Shown piece after piece: positions 7,177 to 18,210 of a stretch of 64,000 nt of DNA; the stretch's first letter is position 1, and the number at the start of each line of letters is the position of its first letter. This DNA is from Bacillus sp. Marseille-Q1617. GTDB lineage: Bacteria > Bacillota > Bacilli > Bacillales > Bacillaceae_B. Under the pieces are notes generated by a model. That model was not told where the DNA came from and searched no databases. It saw nothing but the letters and a program-made list of their open reading frames with translations. Location: positions 62,001-126,000 of the forward strand of contig NZ_CAHJXM010000003.1 of NCBI RefSeq assembly GCF_903645295.1. The letters are read 5' to 3'. The translations under genes and the position numbers were made by a program.

Positions 7177-8460
7177 ATGTCTGCAAAATGGGAAAAGCAA
7201 GAAGGTAACCAAGGAGTACTTACAATTGAAGTAGAAGCTGCGAAAGTAAACGAAGGTTTAGACGCTGCGTTCAAAAAAGTTGTAAAGCAAGTCAATGTAC
7301 CAGGATTCCGTAAAGGAAAAATGCCTCGCGGTATGTTCGAAAAGCGCTTCGGTGTAGAATCTCTTTACCAAGATGCATTAGACTTCATCTTACCAGAAGC
7401 TTATGCACAAGCTATCGAAGAAACTGGCATCGAGCCAATCGATCGTCCGGAAATCGATGTGGAGCAAATGGAAAAAGGCAAAGAGTTGATCTTCACTGCG
7501 AAAGTACAAGTAAAGCCTGAAGTGAAACTTGGAGACTACAAAGGTCTTGAAGTAGAAAAAGTGGATACTGAAGTAACTGCTGAAGACGTAGAAGCTGAAC
7601 TTACTTCACTTCAAGAAAAGCAAGCTGAGCTTGTTGTGAAAGAAGATGGAAAAGCTGAAGAAGGCGACACAGTAACAATGGATTTCGAAGGATTCGTTGA
7701 CGGTGAAGCATTCGAAGGCGGACAAGCTGAAAACTATTCTCTAGAACTTGGTTCAGGACAATTCATCCCTGGATTCGAAGAGCAATTAGTCGGAGCGGCT
7801 GCGGGTGAAGAGAAGGAAGTAGAAGTTACATTCCCTGAAGAATACCATGCTGCTGAGCTTGCAGGAAAAGCTGCAACATTCAAAGTGAAAATTCACGAAA
7901 TCAAAACAAAAGAACTTCCAGCGTTGGACGATGAATTCGCGAAAGATGCTGATGAAGAAGTTGAAACATTAGCAGAGCTAAAAGAAAAAATCGAAAAGCG
8001 TCTTCAAGAATCCAAGAAGAACGAAGCTGAAACTGCAGTTCGTGAAACGCTTGTAGAAAAAGCTTCTGAAAATGCAGAAGTTGAAATCCCTGAAGTAATG
8101 GTAAACAGCGAAGTAGACCGTATGATGCAGGAATTCGGTCAACGTCTTCAAATGCAAGGTATGAACCTTGACCTATACTTCCAATTCTCTGGTCAAACAG
8201 AAGAAGATCTTCGCGGTCAAATGACAGAAGATGCAGGCAAGCGCGTACGCACGAACCTTACGTTAGAAGCAATCGCTGCAGCTGAAAATCTTGAAGTGAC
8301 TGATGAAGAAGCAGAAGAAGAAGTAAGTAAAATGGCTGAACAGTACAACATGTCTGCTGACAACATCAAGCAAGCCCTAGGCGGACTTGACACACTCAAA
8401 GCGGACCTGAAAGTACGCAAAGCAGTAGAATTTCTTGTTGATAACAGCAAAGAAGCATAA
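7177..8460 (+). CDS. tig: Trigger factor (ribosome-bound chaperone and prolyl isomerase)
   Basis: 427 residues, the usual length. The N-terminal ribosome-binding signature GFRKGKMP is at residues 43-50. An FKBP-type prolyl isomerase domain spans about 150-245 ([20 protein letters not shown] and [26 protein letters not shown]). The helical C-terminal arm domain follows. It binds L23 at the exit tunnel and shields nascent chains. The start is an ATG after TTGGAGGGAAC. Codon use is strongly biased, as expected for an abundant protein. It is monocistronic with its own promoter and terminator. Confidence 0.97.
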   Translation: MSAKWEKQEGNQGVLTIEVEAAKVNEGLDAAFKKVVKQVNVPGFRKGKMPRGMFEKRFGVESLYQDALDFILPEAYAQAIEETGIEPIDRPEIDVEQMEKGKELIFTAKVQVKPEVKLGDYKGLEVEKVDTEVTAEDVEAELTSLQEKQAELVVKEDGKAEEGDTVTMDFEGFVDGEAFEGGQAENYSLELGSGQFIPGFEEQLVGAAAGEEKEVEVTFPEEYHAAELAGKAATFKVKIHEIKTKELPALDDEFAKDADEEVETLAELKEKIEKRLQESKKNEAETAVRETLVEKASENAEVEIPEVMVNSEVDRMMQEFGQRLQMQGMNLDLYFQFSGQTEEDLRGQMTEDAGKRVRTNLTLEAIAAAENLEVTDEEAEEEVSKMAEQYNMSADNIKQALGGLDTLKADLKVRKAVEFLVDNSKEA

Positions 8461-8472
8461 TAATAAATAGAA

Positions 8473-8498
8473 ACAAGGCGCGATTCGCGCCTTGTTTT
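8473..8498 (+). terminator. Terminator after tig
   Basis: ACAAGGCGCG and CGCGCCTTGT form a perfect 10-bp stem with loop ATT, followed by TTT. Confidence 0.9.
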
Positions 8499-8599
8499 GT
8501 ACAATTAAAAGAAGTCATCTTTAGATAGTATGAGATAAAATAAGGTGTATTTCATACATAACATATTTTGAAGCATCTGATTGTTATTTAGCCTTACTA

Positions 8600-8726
8600 G
8601 CTTTTGATTGGAGTGCAGGACGAAGACTCCTGCGGGAGAAGTGGCCAAAGTGAGACCCCGCAGGCAAAGCCGAGGAGGCTCACGGGTCACCCGCGGAAAG
8701 CGAAGTCCTGCACGGAAATCAAAAGC
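8600..8726 (+). repeat. Dispersed GC-rich repeat, copy 1 (full length)
   Basis: 127 bases with perfect 10-bp inverted ends (GCTTTTGATT and AATCAAAAGC) and a nested pair GTGCAGGAC/GTCCTGCAC. The core contains GAGACCCCGCAGG, GAGGAGGCTCAC and CCGCGGAAAGCGAAG. Related copies lie at 15361, 27343, 46272 and 50430, all in the same orientation. The remaining stretch 8727-9053 up to clpX is AT-rich with no gene that I can see. Confidence 0.85.
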
Positions 8727-8906
8727 GGCATTAGAAGGACAAAATTTTTTTCACACACAGTAAGAGAATAATAACCTGCAAATATGGATAAACCTTAATA
8801 GCAGGGACAAATTTTCAAAAACATACTTGCAACTCTTCTTTTACTGACCAATACATAAAAACATCTAAGTAAAATATTTGCTAAAATGTCCGATACATAA
8901 TAAGAT

Positions 8907-8920
8907 GATTCTTAAGAATC
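8907..8920. promoter_or_regulatory. Perfect 14-bp palindrome upstream of clpX
   Basis: GATTCTTAAGAATC reads the same on both strands and sits in the AT-rich leader of clpX, followed by GTATAAT. It could be an operator, but no regulator is recognised. Confidence 0.35.
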
Positions 8921-9053
8921 GTATAATTTTTTTACAAACATATACTGTGCTAAAATGCAATACATAACTTAGTGGTGAGAAGAAGCAAGTACTCGGTCGT
9001 CCATAATCAATTTATGATTGATTGAAGCAGTATTTATGAAGGGGTGAAATGCA

Positions 9054-10325
9054 TTGTTTAAATTTAATGATGAAAAAGGACAATTAAAATGTTCTTTTTG
9101 TGGAAAAACGCAAGATCAAGTGCGTAAATTAGTAGCAGGACCAGGTGTTTATATATGTGATGAATGTATCGAGCTTTGCACTGAAATCGTAGAGGAAGAA
9201 CTCGGTACCGAAGAAGAAGTTGAGTTTAAGGATGTTCCAAAACCAAAGGAAATCCGTGAAATCCTCGACGAATACGTCATCGGACAGGATCAGGCTAAAA
9301 AATCTCTTGCCGTTGCTGTTTACAATCATTACAAACGAATCAACTCAAGCAGCAAAGTGGATGATGTAGAATTGTCTAAAAGTAACATTGCGATGATCGG
9401 GCCTACAGGAAGTGGTAAAACCTTACTTGCTCAAACACTTGCCCGCATCCTTAATGTTCCATTCGCAATTGCGGATGCTACATCCCTTACGGAAGCAGGT
9501 TATGTAGGTGAAGATGTTGAAAACATCCTCTTAAAGCTGATTCAAGCTGCCGATTATGATGTGGAAAAAGCCGAAAAAGGCATCATCTACATTGATGAAA
9601 TCGATAAAGTGGCAAGAAAATCAGAAAATCCTTCCATCACAAGAGATGTATCAGGAGAAGGTGTACAGCAGGCGTTATTGAAAATTCTTGAAGGGACAGT
9701 TGCGAGCGTGCCTCCACAAGGCGGACGTAAGCATCCTCATCAGGAATTCATTCAAATCGATACGTCGAATGTCCTGTTCATTTGCGGAGGTGCCTTTGAT
9801 GGGATCGAGCAAATCATCAAACGCCGCCTTGGCCAGAAGGTCATTGGATTCGGTTCCGATCCTAAAAATGCTGAAGTAAAAGAAGATAAGTCACTTCTAT
9901 CCAAAGTGGTACCAGAAGACTTATTGAAATTCGGTCTGATCCCTGAATTCATCGGGCGTCTTCCGGTCATTTCAAGTCTTGAGCCGCTTGATGAAGAGGC
10001 ATTGGTTGAGATCTTGACGAAGCCTAAAAATGCATTGGTGAAACAATATCAAAAAATGCTTGAACTCGATGATGTGGAATTGGAATTCACAGAGGATGCC
10101 CTTCTTGAAATCTCGAAGAAAGCAATCGAGCGAAAAACGGGTGCCCGCGGACTTCGCTCCATCATCGAAACGATGATGCTTGATGTGATGTTCGATCTTC
10201 CTTCACGTGACGATATCAAAAAATGTATCATCACAAAAGAAACGATTCTTGAAGATGCATCTCCACAGCTCGTACTCGAAGACGGCACAGTCATCGATCC
10301 AAACGAAGAAAAAACATCTGCTTAA
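9054..10325 (+). CDS. clpX: ClpX, ATP-binding unfoldase of ClpXP protease
   Basis: 423 residues starting at a TTG behind AAGGGGTG. The N-terminal zinc domain has Cys13, Cys16, Cys35 and Cys38 (CSFCGKTQ and CDECIELC). Walker A is GPTGSGKT at 116-123, Walker B is IIYIDEIDK, and the sensor and pore motifs of AAA+ ClpX follow, including the KVIGFG loop that docks ClpP. The ring hexamer recognises tagged substrates and feeds them to ClpP. It stands alone between trigger factor and LonB, as in B. subtilis. Confidence 0.98.
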   Translation: MFKFNDEKGQLKCSFCGKTQDQVRKLVAGPGVYICDECIELCTEIVEEELGTEEEVEFKDVPKPKEIREILDEYVIGQDQAKKSLAVAVYNHYKRINSSSKVDDVELSKSNIAMIGPTGSGKTLLAQTLARILNVPFAIADATSLTEAGYVGEDVENILLKLIQAADYDVEKAEKGIIYIDEIDKVARKSENPSITRDVSGEGVQQALLKILEGTVASVPPQGGRKHPHQEFIQIDTSNVLFICGGAFDGIEQIIKRRLGQKVIGFGSDPKNAEVKEDKSLLSKVVPEDLLKFGLIPEFIGRLPVISSLEPLDEEALVEILTKPKNALVKQYQKMLELDDVELEFTEDALLEISKKAIERKTGARGLRSIIETMMLDVMFDLPSRDDIKKCIITKETILEDASPQLVLEDGTVIDPNEEKTSA

Positions 10326-10333
10326 TAGCTTCT

Positions 10334-10370
10334 CAAAGCCCGGAATGATTTATCATTCCGGGCTTTGTTT
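10334..10370 (+). terminator. Terminator after clpX
   Basis: CAAAGCCCGGAATGA pairs perfectly with TCATTCCGGGCTTTG, followed by TTT. Confidence 0.92.
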
Positions 10371-10593
10371 TATGTATTTATAATTTCCTGTTAAATAAAT
10401 GAGAAATAACAAAAAAATTAGTGAGTTATACTCGATGTATAAATAGTAGTACGGAGTTGAGCGGAAATCAACGGACTTTGTAGAAACGATAATGCATTTT
10501 TCTCAGCCTTAAGTCATAAATTTTTTTGTTTATTCCCACAACCTCAAGGAGATACTAACCCGTAACAACTTGTATCTACTTGGAGGGAGACGA

Positions 10594-12261
10594 ATGAGCT
10601 TTACTAGCATCGCATTATTTATCCAATTGTTCTTCGGAATCATCATTGGATTGTACTTCTGGAACCTTCTCAAAAATCAACGTAATCAAAAAGTGACCAT
10701 CGACCGTGAATCGAAAAAGGAAATGGAAGAACTGAGAAAAATGAGATCCATCTCTCTTACAGAGCCCCTGGCTGAAAAGGTAAGACCGACGAGCTTTGAT
10801 GATATCATCGGGCAGGAAGATGGAATAAAAGCATTGAAGGCAGCCCTGTGCAGCCCGAATCCCCAGCATGTGATTATCTATGGCCCTCCGGGGGTTGGGA
10901 AAACGGCAGCTGCCCGCCTGGTGTTGGAAGAAGCCAAAAAGAATGTTAAATCCCCTTTCAAATCAAGTGCAGTATTTGTGGAATTGGATGCTACCACTGC
11001 CCGGTTTGATGAAAGAGGCATTGCCGATCCTTTAATCGGTTCTGTCCATGATCCCATCTATCAAGGTGCCGGTGCCATGGGGCAGGCCGGGATCCCGCAG
11101 CCGAAGCAAGGAGCGGTAACGAATGCACATGGCGGTGTACTATTTATTGATGAAATAGGAGAATTACACCCTATTCAAATGAATAAACTATTAAAAGTAT
11201 TGGAAGACAGAAAAGTTTTCCTGGAAAGTGCTTATTATAACGAAGAGAATCATCAGATACCCACACATATACATGATATCTTCAAAAATGGCCTTCCAGC
11301 CGACTTCAGATTGATCGGGGCCACTACCCGGACTCCAAATGAAATTCCTCCTGCGATTCGTTCACGCTGCATGGAAGTGTTTTTCAGGGAGCTTGAGCAG
11401 GAAGAAGTAAAGAAGGTGGCTGCGCGGGCAGTGGATAAAATCAATATGAAAATCAGTGATAAAGGTCTGAATACCCTTGCCTCTTATTCCCGTAACGGAC
11501 GTGAAGCAGTCAATATGGTTCAGATAGCAGCAGGGGTTGCCATCAATGAAAATAGAAATGAAATGTATGATCATGAACTGGAATGGATCATTCAGTCCAG
11601 TCAGTTGACACCGCGCTATGAAAAGAAAATCAAGAATGAAGAGGCAACAATCGGGGTTGTGAACGGATTGGCTGTAACGGGTCCGAATACCGGGTCGCTG
11701 CTGGAAATCGAAGTGACCGTTATTCCTGCACAGGAAAAAGGACAAATCAATGTGACTGGTATCGTAGAAGAAGAAAGCATCGGGGATCGGAGTAAATCCA
11801 TCCGCCGCAAAAGTATGGCAAAAGGATCGATTGAAAATGTCATCACCGTCCTTCGCTCTATGGGGGTTCCGGCCGATCAATATGATATACACGTGAACTT
11901 TCCGGGTGGGATCCCTGTGGATGGACCATCTGCTGGAATCGCGATGGCACTCGGTATTTACTCGGCCATTTACCGAATACCGATCAAACACAATCTTGCT
12001 TTGACCGGGGAGATCAGTATCCATGGATTTGTTAAACCTGTCGGAGGAGTTTATCCGAAGGTGAAAGCGGCGAAATTAGCAGGTGCCGAGGTCGCAATCA
12101 TTCCAGATGAAAATCAGCAATCCATGATGAATGAAATCGAAGGAATTGAAGTCATTCCGGTTAAACACTTGAAGGAAGTGCTGGATCTGGCTTTACTGAA
12201 AGATCAATTAAGCACAAGCGAGACAGCATTGTTAAACGAATCGAATAAGAAAAGCGTATAG
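10594..12261 (+). CDS. lonB: LonB, membrane-linked forespore Lon-type protease
   Basis: 555 residues from the ATG at 10594, which follows TTGGAGGGAG. A frame extension to 10570 lies upstream of that ribosome site. An N-terminal hydrophobic helix (residues 5-24) would anchor the protein. The AAA+ module has Walker A GPPGVGKT at 97-104 and FIDEIGELHP as Walker B. The C-terminal Lon domain has GPSAGIAMA with catalytic Ser446. LonB of B. subtilis is made in the forespore under SigF and degrades regulators. It precedes lonA, with a terminator between. Confidence 0.95.
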   Translation: MSFTSIALFIQLFFGIIIGLYFWNLLKNQRNQKVTIDRESKKEMEELRKMRSISLTEPLAEKVRPTSFDDIIGQEDGIKALKAALCSPNPQHVIIYGPPGVGKTAAARLVLEEAKKNVKSPFKSSAVFVELDATTARFDERGIADPLIGSVHDPIYQGAGAMGQAGIPQPKQGAVTNAHGGVLFIDEIGELHPIQMNKLLKVLEDRKVFLESAYYNEENHQIPTHIHDIFKNGLPADFRLIGATTRTPNEIPPAIRSRCMEVFFRELEQEEVKKVAARAVDKINMKISDKGLNTLASYSRNGREAVNMVQIAAGVAINENRNEMYDHELEWIIQSSQLTPRYEKKIKNEEATIGVVNGLAVTGPNTGSLLEIEVTVIPAQEKGQINVTGIVEEESIGDRSKSIRRKSMAKGSIENVITVLRSMGVPADQYDIHVNFPGGIPVDGPSAGIAMALGIYSAIYRIPIKHNLALTGEISIHGFVKPVGGVYPKVKAAKLAGAEVAIIPDENQQSMMNEIEGIEVIPVKHLKEVLDLALLKDQLSTSETALLNESNKKSV

Positions 12262-12268
12262 ACTATGG

Positions 12269-12301
12269 CCGATTCGGGTCTATCCGAATCGGTTTGTCTT
12301 T
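12269..12301 (+). terminator. Terminator between lonB and lonA
   Basis: CCGATTCGG pairs with CCGAATCGG around a 6-base loop, followed by TTTGTCTTT. Confidence 0.75.
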
Positions 12302-12402
12302 GAGTATAATGTGCCTTGTGACGTACCTATTTAATAGACACTACCTAGTAAATAAGTTAGAATTGTACAAAGGCTAAGAGCCTAATTTTGGAGGTGTTAG
12401 AT

Positions 12403-14727
12403 TTGGCAAAGCAAAATAAAATAACGGTTCCCCTCCTTCCATTAAGAGGCTTACTCGTATATCCGACAATGGTCTTGCATTTAGATGTAGGACGTGAGCG
12501 CTCCGTACAGGCTTTGGAAAAAGCCATGATGGATAACCATTTAATTTTCTTAACAACCCAAAAAGATATGAATATAGATGAACCTGAACAAGAAGATTTT
12601 TATGAGATGGGAACACTGACCAAGGTAAAGCAGATGCTTAAGCTGCCTAACGGGACGATCCGGGTTCTTGTGGAAGGGTTGAATCGTGCTTCGATTGCCG
12701 CATTCACAGAGGAAGAAGAGTATTATGAAGTAGAAGTGGAAGAGCTTCATGATCCTGTCGAGAAAGAATCCGAAACGGATGCATTGATGAGAACACTCTT
12801 GAATTATTTCGAGCAATACATAAAGTTATCGAAGAAAGTATCGGCAGAAACATATTCGACGGTCTCTGATATAGATGAACCAGGCAGGCTTGCCGATATC
12901 GTCGCTTCGCATCTGCCTTTGAAAATGAAGGAAAAGCAATCTGTGCTGGAAACGCTGGATATCAAGAAGCGCCTTCAGATGGTGATCGAAACCATTAATA
13001 ATGAAAAAGAAGTATTAAGCCTGGAAAAGAAGATCGGCCAGCGGGTAAAACGTTCAATGGAACGCACCCAAAAAGAATATTATCTGCGTGAACAGATGAA
13101 AGCAATCCAAAAAGAGCTTGGGGATAAAGAAGGTAAAGCCGGTGAAATTGATGACCTGACCTCGAAGATCGAACAGGCCGATATGCCGGAAGAAGTGGAA
13201 AAGACGGCTCTAAAAGAGCTGGCACGCTATGAAAAGGTTCCTTCAAGTTCTGCGGAAAGCTCTGTCATCAGGAACTACATCGAATGGCTGGTTTCACTGC
13301 CATGGTCGACAGAAACAAAGGATCAGCTGGACATCAAACGTTCAGAAGCCATCTTGAACCGCGACCATTATGGACTGGAGAAAGTAAAAGAGAGAGTATT
13401 GGAGTATCTGGCTGTTCAGCAGCTGACGAAATCATTAAAAGGACCGATTCTCTGTCTTGCAGGCCCTCCCGGCGTCGGAAAAACGAGTCTTGCACGCTCT
13501 GTAGCTGAGTCACTCGGAAGAAATTTCGTCAGGATCTCACTTGGGGGAGTCAGGGATGAGTCTGAAATAAGAGGCCACCGCCGTACTTATGTAGGCGCCA
13601 TGCCGGGAAGGATCATCCAGGGGATGAAAAAAGCAGGCACGGTCAATCCGGTCTTCCTTTTGGATGAAATCGATAAGATGTCCAGTGATTTCAGGGGCGA
13701 CCCTTCTTCTGCGATGCTCGAAGTCCTTGATCCTGAACAGAACTCCAATTTCAGTGATCACTATATCGAAGAGACGTATGATCTATCGAAAGTCATGTTC
13801 ATTGCGACGGCGAATGATCTGTCCACGATCCCAGGCCCGCTCAGAGACCGTATGGAAATCATTACGATTGCCGGATATACCGAGCTTGAGAAGATGAATA
13901 TCGCAAAGCATCACTTATTGACCAAACAGATCAAGGACCATGGTCTGACCAAGAATCAGATGCAGGTAAGGGATGAAGCAATTGTCGATATCGTCCGTTA
14001 TTATACGCGTGAAGCAGGTGTCCGAAGCCTGGAGCGGCAGCTGGCTTCCATATGCAGAAAAACGGCAAAAATCATCGTATCGCGCGACAAGAAACGCGTC
14101 GTGATTACAAGCAGCAATATAGAAGACTTCTTAGGAAAGAAAAAATTCCGCTACGGACAGGCGGAAGTGGAAAATCAGATCGGCGTTTCTACCGGTCTTG
14201 CTTATACATCCGTGGGAGGAGATACGCTTCAAATTGAAGTGTCGCTCGCCCCAGGGAAAGGAAAGCTGGTCCTTACAGGGAAGCTTGGGGATGTCATGAA
14301 GGAATCTGCACAGACAGCTTTCAGTTATGTACGTTCGAAAGCGAAAGACCTCGGAATCGATGAAGAATTCCATGAGAAATGGGATATCCACATTCATGTG
14401 CCTGAAGGAGCGGTCCCGAAAGACGGCCCTTCAGCAGGAATCACGATCACTACAGCCCTCGTTTCTGCCCTTACAGGTAAATATGTAAACAGAGAAGTGG
14501 GAATGACAGGTGAAATTACCCTCCGCGGAAGAGTCCTTCCAATCGGAGGTCTAAAAGAAAAATCATTAAGCGCCCATCGTGCTGGAATCAAAACGATTAT
14601 CCTGCCGAAGGATAACGAGAAGGACATTGAAGATATTCCTGAAAGTGTAAGGGAAGAATTAACTTTCATTCTTGTATCCCATATAGATGAGGTCTTAGAG
14701 AAAGCATTAGTAGGTGAAAAGAAGTGA
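12403..14727 (+). CDS. lonA: ATP-dependent protease LonA
   Basis: 774 residues, the same length as B. subtilis LonA. The start is the TTG at 12403, eight bases after TTTTGGAGG. An upstream TTG at 12388 would lie before the ribosome site. The N-terminal substrate domain begins [24 protein letters not shown]+ Walker A is GPPGVGKTS, Walker B is FLLDEIDKM, and the Lon active site is DGPSAGITI with Ser677. It degrades unfolded and regulatory proteins in the cytoplasm. Its last four bases overlap the start of ysxC, so the two are translationally coupled. Confidence 0.97.
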   Translation: MAKQNKITVPLLPLRGLLVYPTMVLHLDVGRERSVQALEKAMMDNHLIFLTTQKDMNIDEPEQEDFYEMGTLTKVKQMLKLPNGTIRVLVEGLNRASIAAFTEEEEYYEVEVEELHDPVEKESETDALMRTLLNYFEQYIKLSKKVSAETYSTVSDIDEPGRLADIVASHLPLKMKEKQSVLETLDIKKRLQMVIETINNEKEVLSLEKKIGQRVKRSMERTQKEYYLREQMKAIQKELGDKEGKAGEIDDLTSKIEQADMPEEVEKTALKELARYEKVPSSSAESSVIRNYIEWLVSLPWSTETKDQLDIKRSEAILNRDHYGLEKVKERVLEYLAVQQLTKSLKGPILCLAGPPGVGKTSLARSVAESLGRNFVRISLGGVRDESEIRGHRRTYVGAMPGRIIQGMKKAGTVNPVFLLDEIDKMSSDFRGDPSSAMLEVLDPEQNSNFSDHYIEETYDLSKVMFIATANDLSTIPGPLRDRMEIITIAGYTELEKMNIAKHHLLTKQIKDHGLTKNQMQVRDEAIVDIVRYYTREAGVRSLERQLASICRKTAKIIVSRDKKRVVITSSNIEDFLGKKKFRYGQAEVENQIGVSTGLAYTSVGGDTLQIEVSLAPGKGKLVLTGKLGDVMKESAQTAFSYVRSKAKDLGIDEEFHEKWDIHIHVPEGAVPKDGPSAGITITTALVSALTGKYVNREVGMTGEITLRGRVLPIGGLKEKSLSAHRAGIKTIILPKDNEKDIEDIPESVREELTFILVSHIDEVLEKALVGEKK

Positions 14728-15308
14728 AAGTAAATCAAGTTGAATTAGTAATCAGTGCCGTCCGTCCGGAGCAATACCCGGAGGGAGACCTGCCTGAGTT
14801 TGCACTGGCGGGACGCTCGAATGTAGGGAAATCATCCTTCATTAATAAAATGATCGGCCGGAACAGGATGGCAAGGATATCTTCCAAGCCGGGTAAAACC
14901 CAGACGCTTAACTTTTATAAGATTGAAGAAACGCTCTACTATGTGGACGTTCCTGGATACGGCTATGCGAAAGTATCCAAGAAAGAGCGTGAAGCATGGG
15001 GGAAAATGATCGAAACGTATATCACTTCACGGGAACAATTGAAAGCGGTCATCCTCATCGTCGACCTTCGCCATCCGCCGACAAATGATGATATAGTCAT
15101 GTATGACTTTCTAAAGCATTATGGCATTCCCTGTATCGTGATCGCCACAAAAGCTGATAAGATTCCAAAAGGGAAATGGCAAAAGCACCTTAAGGTAACA
15201 AGAGATACACTCGAAATGGATCAAGAGGACGAATTAGTCTTATTCTCCTCAGAAACGGGCTTAGGAAAAGACAAAGCATGGTCAGCAATCAAATCGTTTT
15301 ATAAATGA
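14724..15308 (+). CDS. ysxC: Ribosome-assembly GTPase YsxC/YihA (EngB)
   Basis: 194 residues starting with the GTG that overlaps the lonA stop (GTGA). G1 is GRSNVGKSS at residues 30-38, the G2 threonine is in [14 protein letters not shown]3 is [10 protein letters not shown], and G4 is TKADK. EngB is an essential GTPase that helps late 50S subunit assembly in B. subtilis. Coupling to lonA matches the B. subtilis order. Confidence 0.96.
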   Translation: MKVNQVELVISAVRPEQYPEGDLPEFALAGRSNVGKSSFINKMIGRNRMARISSKPGKTQTLNFYKIEETLYYVDVPGYGYAKVSKKEREAWGKMIETYITSREQLKAVILIVDLRHPPTNDDIVMYDFLKHYGIPCIVIATKADKIPKGKWQKHLKVTRDTLEMDQEDELVLFSSETGLGKDKAWSAIKSFYK

Positions 15309-15360
15309 TCCTATAACATAAACTTTGTTAAAGGCACTTGTTGATATTTAATCCTCTCCA

Positions 15361-15437
15361 GCGGTTGATTGGAGTGCAAGACGAGGAGGCTCACCGGCCG
15401 CCCGCGGAAAGCGAAGTCTTGCACGGAAATCAATAGC
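15361..15437 (+). repeat. Dispersed GC-rich repeat, copy 2 (internally deleted)
   Basis: Keeps both ends of the family (GGTTGATTGGAGTGCAAGACG and CGCGGAAAGCGAAGTCTTGC ACGGAAATCAATAGC) but lacks about 50 central bases, so the arms fold directly on each other. The rest of 15309-15749 holds a terminator and the promoter of the transporter operon, with no further gene seen. Confidence 0.8.
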
Positions 15438-15471
15438 GGTGTATCACAGCCATCAACTCTTTGTCTAATAA

Positions 15472-15522
15472 AAAAGAACTGCTTCAATAGTGAAAGACAA
15501 ACTATTGAAGCAGTTCTTTTTT
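15472..15522 (+). terminator. Strong terminator after ysxC region
   Basis: A perfect 19-bp stem (AAAGAACTGCTTCAATAG with its complement) and a 10-base loop, followed by TTTTTT. Confidence 0.85.
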
Positions 15523-15676
15523 GTCTATAGAGCATTAAGAGGGCAGAAGTACCTAAGTGATCGGAGTATTATAAAGCATATAAAAGGAATATGACGCATA
15601 CTTGTTTATACCCAAGCTCAGTTCATGTCACCTTTAATTATGCGTCATTATTAATAATTATAAGGATATTTGAATT

Positions 15677-15705
15677 TTGAGAATTTTCTCTTTTGTTGAT
15701 ACAAT
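15677..15705 (+). promoter_or_regulatory. Promoter of amino-acid ABC transporter operon
   Basis: TTGAGA at 15677-15682 and TACAAT at 15700-15705, with a 17-base spacer, about 45 bases before the first gene. Confidence 0.65.
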
Positions 15706-15749
15706 TGTGAAAGATATACACAATACATACTAAAGGGGGACTTCAAAGA

Positions 15750-16526
15750 GTGAAGAAATTATCAGGTTTATTAGTATTGGTACTCGTGCTTATCCTTTCT
15801 GCATGCGGAGGGAAAGCGACAACCGAGAGCGGAGCAGAGCTAGTTGAAGAAGGAAAGCTGGTTTATGCAGCTTCAGGAGAATTTAAGCCGTTCAGTGTAA
15901 CCGAGGGTGACGGTACGATGTCAGGGTTTGATATCGAGGTCGCTGAGGCGGTTGCAAAGGAACTTGGGCTCGAGCCTGAACAGAAGAAATTCAAATTTGC
16001 CGGAATCGTTGAAGGGGTCAAGTCTGGCCGATTTGATGTAGCAGTAGCAAGTCATACGATCACAGAAGACCGTCTGAAGGAAGTAGATTTCTCTACTCCT
16101 TACTACTATTCCGGACCGCAGATTTTCGTTCGTCCAGACAGTTCAGTAGAGACGCTATCTGACCTTGAAGGGAAAGAAATTGCTGTTTCCAAAGGTTCTA
16201 CTTATGCAGATACTGCGAAGGAAGTAACAGACAGTATTCAACAATACGACAGTGATGTAGTCGCACTTGAAGCATTGAATAAAGGCAAACATGATGCCGT
16301 CATCACCGATTTCGTCACAGGTAAAGAAGCGATTGCTTCGGGATTGAAGCTGGAAGCACGCGAACTGATCGGGCGCAGTGAACAGGCAATCGCTGTTGGA
16401 AAAGAAAACGAAGCATTGCTGGAAGATATCAATAAAGCACTTGAAAAGCTGAGAGAAGATGGAACACTGAAGAAAATCAGTGAAAAGTACTTTAATACAG
16501 ACATCACAACAGACCCGGAAGAGTAA
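15750..16526 (+). CDS. Polar amino-acid ABC transporter, substrate-binding lipoprotein
   Basis: 258 residues with a GTG start after AAAGGGGG. The signal peptide ends in the lipobox ILSAC (lipidated Cys19), so the protein is tethered outside the membrane. The mature part is a family 3 solute-binding protein: GEFKPFSVTEGDGTMSGFDIEVAEAV, then GRFDVAVASHTITEDRLKEVDFSTPYY and GSTYADTAKE. This family binds glutamine, arginine, cystine or similar ligands. The ligand cannot be read from sequence alone. Nearness to a cysteine dioxygenase gene makes cystine worth testing. Confidence 0.88.
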   Translation: MKKLSGLLVLVLVLILSACGGKATTESGAELVEEGKLVYAASGEFKPFSVTEGDGTMSGFDIEVAEAVAKELGLEPEQKKFKFAGIVEGVKSGRFDVAVASHTITEDRLKEVDFSTPYYYSGPQIFVRPDSSVETLSDLEGKEIAVSKGSTYADTAKEVTDSIQQYDSDVVALEALNKGKHDAVITDFVTGKEAIASGLKLEARELIGRSEQAIAVGKENEALLEDINKALEKLREDGTLKKISEKYFNTDITTDPEE

Positions 16527-16540
16527 GCGCAGCATGATGG

Positions 16541-16577
16541 AAAGCGAATGTGCTTCGTGTGCACATTCGCTTTTTTT
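16541..16577 (+). terminator. Intra-operon terminator after the binding protein
   Basis: AAAGCGAATGTGC pairs with GCACATTCGCTTT and is followed by TTTT. Partial read-through would give more binding protein than permease, which is common for such operons. Confidence 0.85.
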
Positions 16578-16631
16578 ATCCCATGCTGCTTGGTCTTAAG
16601 ATACCGCAAATAGTTGAATGGAGGGACATTC

Positions 16632-17279
16632 ATGCATTTTCTCGAAACCTTTGCAGATACATATGACATATTTTTAAAAGGGATGCTGTTGACATTCCAA
16701 TTGACGATCGTATCAGTACTGATCGCCATTGTAATCGGACTATTTTTTGCCTTTTTAAAGATTTCCAAGGTGAAGCCGCTGGAGCTTTTGGCGGATTTAT
16801 ACATTTTCGTCGTCCGCGGTACGCCGTTGATCGTACAAATCTTTATTTTCTATTTCGGACTGACCGCCCTGCACATTTCAGGATTCTGGTCCGTCGTGTT
16901 AGGTCTTGCCTTCCATAACGGGGCCTATATTGCGGAAATCTTCAGGGGAGCCATTCAATCCATTGACCGCGGTCAAATGGAAGCGGGCCGTTCCCTCGGG
17001 ATGTCCAATGGTCTGACAATGAGAAGGATCATCCTGCCGCAGGCCTTCCGAAGAGCCCTGCCTCCTTTGGGGAATCAGTTTATCATCGCGCTGAAGGATT
17101 CATCACTTGCTTCCTTCATCGGAATGTTTGAGCTCTTCAGTGTCGCCACGACATTGGGTTCAAATAACTTCGATTACATGACATACCTGCTGATCGTTGC
17201 AGTCTACTACCTGGTTCTTGTCCTGGTATTCTCAACGATTGTGAACATCATCGAAAAACGTATGTCTGTCAGTGATTAA
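16632..17279 (+). CDS. Amino-acid ABC transporter permease
   Basis: 215 residues from the ATG at 16632, six bases after GGAGGG; the open frame extends 18 bases upstream of that. It has about five membrane helices and the HisM/GlnP signature (VVRGTPLIVQIFIFYFGL near residue 60). The ATPase-contact EAA loop reads EAGRSLGMSNGLTMRRIILPQAFRRALPP. It would form the channel with the ATPase encoded next, 21 bases downstream. Confidence 0.92.
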   Translation: MHFLETFADTYDIFLKGMLLTFQLTIVSVLIAIVIGLFFAFLKISKVKPLELLADLYIFVVRGTPLIVQIFIFYFGLTALHISGFWSVVLGLAFHNGAYIAEIFRGAIQSIDRGQMEAGRSLGMSNGLTMRRIILPQAFRRALPPLGNQFIIALKDSSLASFIGMFELFSVATTLGSNNFDYMTYLLIVAVYYLVLVLVFSTIVNIIEKRMSVSD

Positions 17280-17300
17280 ATCGATTCTGGAGGGATGAAT

Positions 17301-18035
17301 ATGAGTCAGGAAATGATCAAGGTTGAAAAGTTGAATAAATCCTTCGGGGACTTGCACGTACTGAAGGATATCGATATGAGTGTGAGGGAAAGTGAAGTTG
17401 TCTGCTTGATCGGTGCGAGTGGATCAGGCAAAAGCACCCTGCTTCGCTGCCTGAACTTCCTGGAACTGAAGGACAACGGCAAAGTGGTTTTTGAAGGGGA
17501 AGAAGTCAATCAGGATACACATGATTTAAACAAGATCCGTCAGAAAGTGGGTATGGTGTTTCAGCACTTCTACCTTTTTCCGCATATGACTGTTTTGGAA
17601 AACGTAATGGAAGCCCCGGTTCACGTTAAGGGTGTGCCGAAAGCAGAAGCGAAGAAGAGCGCGAAGGAATTATTGAAAAAAGTTGGGTTGGCAGAAAAAG
17701 AAAATGTCTATCCTTCTAAACTTTCAGGGGGACAGAAGCAGCGTGTTGCCATCGCAAGGGCCCTTGCGATGAAACCTGATATCATGCTGTTCGATGAACC
17801 CACATCCGCACTCGATCCTGAACTGGTCGGCGAGGTGCTGGCTACAATGAAAGAGCTTGCCCTTGAAGGGATGACAATGGTCGTCGTCACCCACGAAATG
17901 GGGTTTGCCCGGGAAGTGGGAGATCGAGTTGTATATATGCATGACGGGAGAATCGTGGAAGAAGGATATCCGAAAGAAATGTTCTCCAATCCTAAACAAC
18001 AAAGAACCAAAGAATTTTTGGATTCTGTACTATAA
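17301..18035 (+). CDS. Amino-acid ABC transporter ATP-binding protein
   Basis: 244 residues. The ATG at 17301 is preferred because the one at 17295 touches the GGAGGG ribosome site. Walker A is GASGSGKST at 38-46, the Q loop is [18 protein letters not shown], the ABC signature is [15 protein letters not shown], Walker B is [13 protein letters not shown] and the switch histidine is in [10 protein letters not shown]. This is the polar amino-acid (GlnQ/ArtP-like) subfamily. It completes a binding protein, permease and ATPase set. Confidence 0.95.
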   Translation: MSQEMIKVEKLNKSFGDLHVLKDIDMSVRESEVVCLIGASGSGKSTLLRCLNFLELKDNGKVVFEGEEVNQDTHDLNKIRQKVGMVFQHFYLFPHMTVLENVMEAPVHVKGVPKAEAKKSAKELLKKVGLAEKENVYPSKLSGGQKQRVAIARALAMKPDIMLFDEPTSALDPELVGEVLATMKELALEGMTMVVVTHEMGFAREVGDRVVYMHDGRIVEEGYPKEMFSNPKQQRTKEFLDSVL

Positions 18036-18051
18036 CGCGATTGAAGAGAAG

Positions 18052-18078
18052 CGCCTCAATTAAATTGAGGCGTTTTTT
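18052..18078 (+). terminator. Terminator after ABC transporter operon
   Basis: CGCCTCAAT pairs with ATTGAGGCG around a 3-base loop, followed by TTTTTT. Confidence 0.88.
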
Positions 18079-18210
18079 CTATGGAATAAAACAATGCCTA
18101 ATCCCTGGGATATGGAACATCGGTCTTAGGTGACTCATACTTCGTCTTACTCTCATTTTCTAAGTGGACATGCATAAGATGGTATAAATACCTGAAAGGA
18201 AATATTGAAT

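Noticed and set aside
11362..12024. 220-codon minus-strand frame inside lonB
   Set aside because: A shadow of the conserved lonB coding sequence; the plus-strand protein is clearly real.
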